Source: Bacillota bacterium
GTDB lineage: Bacteria; Bacillota; Clostridia; Peptostreptococcales; Anaerovoracaceae
Length of the DNA stretch: 10,423 nucleotides
Assembly: GCA_022706625.1 (NCBI GenBank)
Contig: JAKJCD010000052.1
Coordinates: forward strand, 529 to 10,951
Reading direction: 5' to 3'
Both the position numbers and the translations under genes were made by a program. The notes beneath the pieces are model-generated. The model was not told the origin of the DNA and did no database searches. It saw only the letters and a program-made list of their open reading frames with translations. Below, one piece after another: positions 6,934 to 10,423 of the stretch; position 1 is the first letter of the stretch, and every line of letters starts with the position of its first letter.

Positions 6934-8661
6934 TCAGTGCCCCGCGTGCCGGTTTACCGCATGGCGTTTTATCTTCTTTGATGCAGTTTTCTCGAATTCC
7001 GTTTTCCGAATCTCAAACTTCCGGATCCTCTTGTAAAGCGGCATGCGGGCGTTGGCTTCTTCTACGGCTTCCTTTATCAGCTTGCGGATATCATGATCCG
7101 CCAAAGTTCCGAATTCCTCTTTTATAGCCTGATAATCCGGAACGATCTGTGCACATACGGTAGTTTCACCGCCGCACTGCTCGTCAACTCCGTAAACCAG
7201 GCTTTCCAATATATAATCGCTTTTCCCCAAGTGAAATTCGGCTTCTTCGGGGAATATATTCTTGCCGTTTTTAGTCACGATCACATTTTTCTTTCTTCCG
7301 GTTATGTATAAGAAGCCCTCCTTATCAAAATATCCGTAGTCTCCCGTATAAAGCCAGCCGTCCTTAAGCACCTTTTTTGTCTCTTCCGGGTCATTGTAAT
7401 AACCTATCATGACCGAATCGCTCCTGCAGACAATTTCACCGATACCGTTTTCGTCGGGCTCGTCGATACGGATCTCAGTATTCGGCATGGCTGTGCCGAC
7501 GGAAGCCGCCTTGCTGTAGCGATCGCGATTCAATGCGATGATGGGAGAGGATTCCGTCATGCCGTAGCCTTGGATCATAGGCAGTCCCATGGCGCAGAAG
7601 TTCTCTATGATATCCGGATCCATTGCCGCAGCCCCGGAAACCAGAAGTTTAACACAGCCGCCCACGGCATTATGTACTTCGCTGAACATTTTTTTCGTAA
7701 GGTTTGAATTATATAGGCGTAACTTTTTGGATAAGGCGATAGCCTGCTGCATCTTTTTCAGCTTTCCCGATTTTTCCGCTTGTTTTATTATGCGTTTATA
7801 AATTGCCTCGAAAATAAGGGGGACACCAAGCATTACATTGACTTTTGCTTCCGCCATGTTTTTGGCGATATATTTCAGCCCATCGCAAATCGCTATGGTA
7901 CAGCCCTGATAAAGAGCGGTGAGGATGTGGCAGGTCATTTCGTAAGTGTGATGCATGGGCAGTACGGAAAGGCCTGTATAACCATTCACATTCACGTACC
8001 CGGACATATTCATCACATTTGCCACAAGATTCTTATGGGATAGCATGACACCCTTGGCCGTCCCGGTGGTGCCGGATGTGAACAGCAGTAAGCTCATCAC
8101 TTCCGGGTCGATTTGGGAATCCGAATAATCCCTATACCCCTCTTCCATGAGAGCCTGCCCTTCTCGGATCAGCTCCTTCATGGACAGTACCTCTTCATTG
8201 TGATTCGGGATGTCCATATTGATCCTCTTTATGCTTCCGGCAAGACCCTTGATCGCACTGTCAACTACTTCTTCCGTTTTGAATGAATAAATCACCGCCC
8301 CTGCTTCCGATCGGTTTAGCAGGTTTTTTATATCCTCTGCAGTCAATTCCCTTTCTATGGGTACAAAGACACCTAGGCCGCAGCATACGGTAAAATAAGA
8401 TAGAACATATTCGTAACGATTTTCAGAAATTATAGCGATTTTCTGCCCATTGAATTTTCTTTTCAAAAGAGCGTTACCGAGAGCATTCATATCGTTTTGC
8501 ATGTCTGAATATTTCACGGGGCGGTACTTTTCTTCGGGACTGCCTTTCACCAGAAAAGCATTTCTACTGCTGTACAGCTTCGTGCTGCTGCGGATCAATT
8601 CCCGCAAATCCCTTATGTAGCGCACGGGATATTCAGCATTTTTATACTTCTTGTTGTTCAT
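6934..8661 (-). CDS. Long-chain acyl-CoA synthetase (AMP-forming), first copy
   Basis: A 575-residue ANL-superfamily enzyme, paralogous over its whole length to the next gene and expected to run the same acyl-AMP/acyl-CoA reaction. Motifs: TSGTTGTAKG (195-204), GYGMTE (365-370), YTGD (438-441), GRKKN (455-459) and SKKIKR (561-566) with the likely catalytic Lys. Differences from the partner include VSGAAAMDP in place of ICGGAAIDP and a weaker acidic C-terminus, so substrate ranges may differ. Start: ATG 8661 gives MNNKKYKNAEYP with AGAGG 10 bases upstream and best matches where the partner's conserved region begins. ATG 8688 and TTG 8721 are in frame but have poorer ribosome sites. First gene of the unit, TGA stop. 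Confidence 0.92.
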   Translation of the reverse strand: MNNKKYKNAEYPVRYIRDLRELIRSSTKLYSSRNAFLVKGSPEEKYRPVKYSDMQNDMNALGNALLKRKFNGQKIAIISENRYEYVLSYFTVCCGLGVFVPIERELTAEDIKNLLNRSEAGAVIYSFKTEEVVDSAIKGLAGSIKRINMDIPNHNEEVLSMKELIREGQALMEEGYRDYSDSQIDPEVMSLLLFTSGTTGTAKGVMLSHKNLVANVMNMSGYVNVNGYTGLSVLPMHHTYEMTCHILTALYQGCTIAICDGLKYIAKNMAEAKVNVMLGVPLIFEAIYKRIIKQAEKSGKLKKMQQAIALSKKLRLYNSNLTKKMFSEVHNAVGGCVKLLVSGAAAMDPDIIENFCAMGLPMIQGYGMTESSPIIALNRDRYSKAASVGTAMPNTEIRIDEPDENGIGEIVCRSDSVMIGYYNDPEETKKVLKDGWLYTGDYGYFDKEGFLYITGRKKNVIVTKNGKNIFPEEAEFHLGKSDYILESLVYGVDEQCGGETTVCAQIVPDYQAIKEEFGTLADHDIRKLIKEAVEEANARMPLYKRIRKFEIRKTEFEKTASKKIKRHAVNRHAGH

Positions 8662-8978
8662 CTTTGTAAATGCCTCTTTAACGTGCATCCGGCTGCGATC
8701 ATACCCCGGAGCTCTGTTCAATGACCTGCTTGATCGCCGTTTATCCGGGTCAGAGTCTAATGTTTGATAATGCTGTTAGTATATCATCTTGACAAGATTT
8801 GAGCAATCATATTTAATAATGGATAGCGGCAAGATACAGCCTGTGCAAGGGTTGTGACACAAGCAGGGCAGCAGGGCGATTTTGAAGCCGCAGCAGGACC
8901 CCGGCACATGACGACCTGCTTATTTTATAGTTGCATAAAACGGGTTATAAGATGCTTTAACATTAACGAGGAGAGAAA
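8662..8978. other. Divergent intergenic region between the acyl-CoA synthetase operon and the EamA gene
   Basis: No gene is seen here. It must hold both outward promoters. It also contains an 11-base palindrome TTGTGACACAA (8852-8862) and a tandem 8-base repeat AGCAGGGC (8862-8869, 8870-8877). For the plus-strand gene, TATAAG at 8946-8951 is a possible -10 box but its -35 is poor. The GAGGAG ribosome site sits 5 bases before ATG 8979. Confidence 0.6.
8778..8806 (-). promoter_or_regulatory. Candidate promoter of the acyl-CoA synthetase pair
   Basis: Minus strand: TTGCTC (8806-8801), 17-base spacer, TATACT (8783-8778) with an extended -10 TGA just before it. An overlapping alternative is TTGTCA (8795-8790), 17 bases, CATTAT (8772-8767). 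Either leaves a leader of about 100 bases before ATG 8661. Which one is used cannot be decided from sequence. Confidence 0.5.
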
Positions 8979-9935
8979 ATGGACAGGAAGAAACTCACCG
9001 GCAATATATTTTTATTGATGACGGCCCTGATATGGGGCGTCGCCTTTGTGGCCCAGCGCGTAGGTATGGATTATGTGGGCCCTCTGACTTTTACCGCTGT
9101 CCGGTTTTGGCTGGGTGCAGCCGTACTCTTGCCCGTCCTTTATTTTATGGGAAAGAGGGAAACACAAACGGCAAGCAATGAGGTTCAGGACGGTGCAGTC
9201 ACCTCTGAAGCAAGGATAGCGGAAGCCGCCAAAAGCAGAAGAATGCTCTTTGTGGCCGGCGGAGTCTGCGGCACGATACTTTTTACCGCATCCATTCTCC
9301 AGCAATACGGATTGGTTTTTACCTCCGCAGGGAAAACCGGTTTTATCACAGCGCTTTATATAGTACTGGTGCCGATATTCGGTTTGTTTCTAAAGCACCG
9401 CCCCGGCGCTCGCGGGTGGATCGGAGTATTATTGGGCACGGCGGGTCTATATTTTCTCACTATCACAGAATCATTAACGATTGCGAGGGGAGACTTCGTG
9501 GTTTTGATCGGTGCGTTTTTCTGGGCAGCCCATGTGCTTTCCATCGATCATTTTAACCCCTATGTCGACGGCATCAAACTGGCTATTACTCAATTTGCGG
9601 TCTGCGCATCCTGGGGGACTATTGGCATGCTGATATTTGAAAGGCCGTCGGTAGACGCCGTATTAAGCGGTGCCGTTCCCATTCTGTATGCAGGGTTGCT
9701 GTCCTGCGGCGCGGGATTTACCTTCCAGATCCTGGGGCAGAAGCATACTTCGCCTACGGTGGCATCGCTGATTCTAAGTATGGAAGCGGTCTTCGGTGCG
9801 ATTTTCGGTTTCCTGCTCCTAAAGGAGATCATGACCGGCAGGGAACTGGCGGGCTGCGGGCTGATGCTTACCGCAGTGATAATTTCTCAGCTGCCGGCGA
9901 GGAAAACTGCAGAAGCTCAGGACACCCTTAAATAA
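8979..9935 (+). CDS. EamA/DMT-family membrane transporter
   Basis: A 318-residue inner-membrane protein of the drug/metabolite transporter superfamily, with two EamA repeats of about five helices each. Hydrophobic segments are near 9-29, 37-57, 89-108, 115-138, 146-163, 172-189, 199-219, 230-252, 260-282 and 287-304. The first helix MTALIWGVAFVAQ and the late SLILSMEAVFGAIFGFLLL-KE segment are typical. Family members usually export amino acids, nucleosides or other metabolites; the substrate here is unknown. A polar stretch of about 30 residues (59-88) between helices 2 and 3 is longer than usual. ATG 8979 has GAGGAG 5 bases upstream. TAA stop. It is divergent from the acyl-CoA synthetase operon and followed 214 bases later by an amino acid permease gene; no clear terminator lies between. 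Confidence 0.92.
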   Translation: MDRKKLTGNIFLLMTALIWGVAFVAQRVGMDYVGPLTFTAVRFWLGAAVLLPVLYFMGKRETQTASNEVQDGAVTSEARIAEAAKSRRMLFVAGGVCGTILFTASILQQYGLVFTSAGKTGFITALYIVLVPIFGLFLKHRPGARGWIGVLLGTAGLYFLTITESLTIARGDFVVLIGAFFWAAHVLSIDHFNPYVDGIKLAITQFAVCASWGTIGMLIFERPSVDAVLSGAVPILYAGLLSCGAGFTFQILGQKHTSPTVASLILSMEAVFGAIFGFLLLKEIMTGRELAGCGLMLTAVIISQLPARKTAEAQDTLK

Positions 9936-9970
9936 CTTGGAAACGGCTGTGTGCTTTCGGTCAATTACTG

Positions 9971-9999
9971 TTGCATTGCGTAAGGATAGAGAGTATGAT
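9971..9999 (+). promoter_or_regulatory. Possible promoter of the APC permease gene
   Basis: TTGCAT (9971-9976), 17-base spacer, TATGAT (9994-9999). The -10 is one base from consensus, the -35 only half matched. It would give a leader of about 145 bases before the permease start. The leader has a CCGGAT repeat and an AT-rich stretch but no riboswitch or T-box that I recognise. Confidence 0.35.
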
Positions 10000-10149
10000 T
10001 CTATTTAAAATAAGCAATTTATGGAGTGTATCTTACTAAGCCGGATATTGCCGGATTTGTAGATGACGGTTCGGTATTATCTGCGGTTACCTGATTATCT
10101 TATCGGATTTATTTTAATATTATATTATTTTTGAAAGGGTGTGGTTTTA

Positions 10150-10423
10150 TTGGAAACACAAAAGCGTGAATATAGCCTATTCACTGCAGTGGCCATGATC
10201 GTTGGCATTGTCATCGGTTCCGGTATCTTTTTTAAATCGGACGATATGCTGGCTTATACCAGCGGCAATGTGGGTCTTGCTGTACTTATCTTCTGCATTG
10301 CTTCTTTCACCATCGTCTTCGGAAGTCTCTGCTTCAGCCAGCTGGCTGCAAGAACTGATAAACCCGGAGGCCCGATCACCTATTATAATGAATTCATCGG
10401 GAAGCGCTGGGCGGTCATGTTCG
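10150..10423 (+). CDS. APC-superfamily amino acid permease, N-terminal part (cut by window edge)
   Basis: Partial; 91 codons are visible and the frame is open at the right edge. The product begins (M)ETQKREYSLFTAVAMIVG and contains IVIGSGIFFKSDD (about 19-31), the glycine-rich first-helix signature G-S-G-I-F that binds the amino acid backbone in APC carriers. A second membrane helix follows (about 42-62) and PGGPITYYNEFIG (about 71-83) matches the usual GG.Y.Y segment. The nearest look is the SteT/amino-acid antiporter group, though the substrate is not readable. The start is a TTG at 10150 with AAAGGG 10 bases upstream. A GTG at 10141 is in frame but too close to that site. Inner-membrane protein, separate from or downstream of the EamA gene. 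Confidence 0.85.
   Translation, partial: METQKREYSLFTAVAMIVGIVIGSGIFFKSDDMLAYTSGNVGLAVLIFCIASFTIVFGSLCFSQLAARTDKPGGPITYYNEFIGKRWAVMF

Noticed and set aside
9936..10149. Riboswitch or T-box in the permease leader
   Set aside because: No T-box GGTGG-type sequence or known riboswitch core is visible; only short repeats and AT-rich DNA.

Overview
The window looks like chromosomal DNA from an anaerobic, low-to-moderate GC member of the Bacillota, probably the Clostridia. This is an inference from strong AGGAGG-type ribosome sites, sigma-A-like promoters, mixed TAA/TAG/TGA stops, and the mix of an NhaC-family antiporter, an M20 peptidase, a YtcJ-type amidohydrolase and paired acyl-CoA synthetases. 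No phage, transposon, CRISPR or RNA gene was recognised.

The minus strand, read right to left, carries six genes in about three blocks. Block 1 (8661 to 5097) has two tandem paralogous long-chain acyl-CoA synthetases behind a candidate promoter near 8778-8806. Block 2 (4969 to 2294) has an NhaC-family antiporter gene interrupted by an in-frame TAG at 4397-4399, followed 9 bases after its own terminal stop by an M20 metallopeptidase. The nhaC start is preceded by a perfect 14-bp inverted repeat that would bury its ribosome site. Block 3 (2089 to the left edge) has a YtcJ-type amidohydrolase behind a strong promoter (TTGATA-17-TACAAT), followed almost at once by a SARP/BTAD-type regulator that runs off the window.

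The plus strand carries a complete EamA/DMT transporter (8979-9935) and the first 91 codons of an APC-superfamily amino acid permease (from 10150).

One possible reading of the neighbourhood, which is inference only, is scavenging of acylated or amidated small molecules: uptake by the NhaC-type carrier, hydrolysis by the M20 enzyme and the amidohydrolase, activation of released acyl groups by the two acyl-CoA synthetases, and control by the BTAD regulator. The points most worth a second look are the RBS-burying hairpin before nhaC, the amber codon inside nhaC, a Tyr in place of an expected metal-ligand His in the amidohydrolase, and a direct repeat touching the amidohydrolase-regulator promoter.
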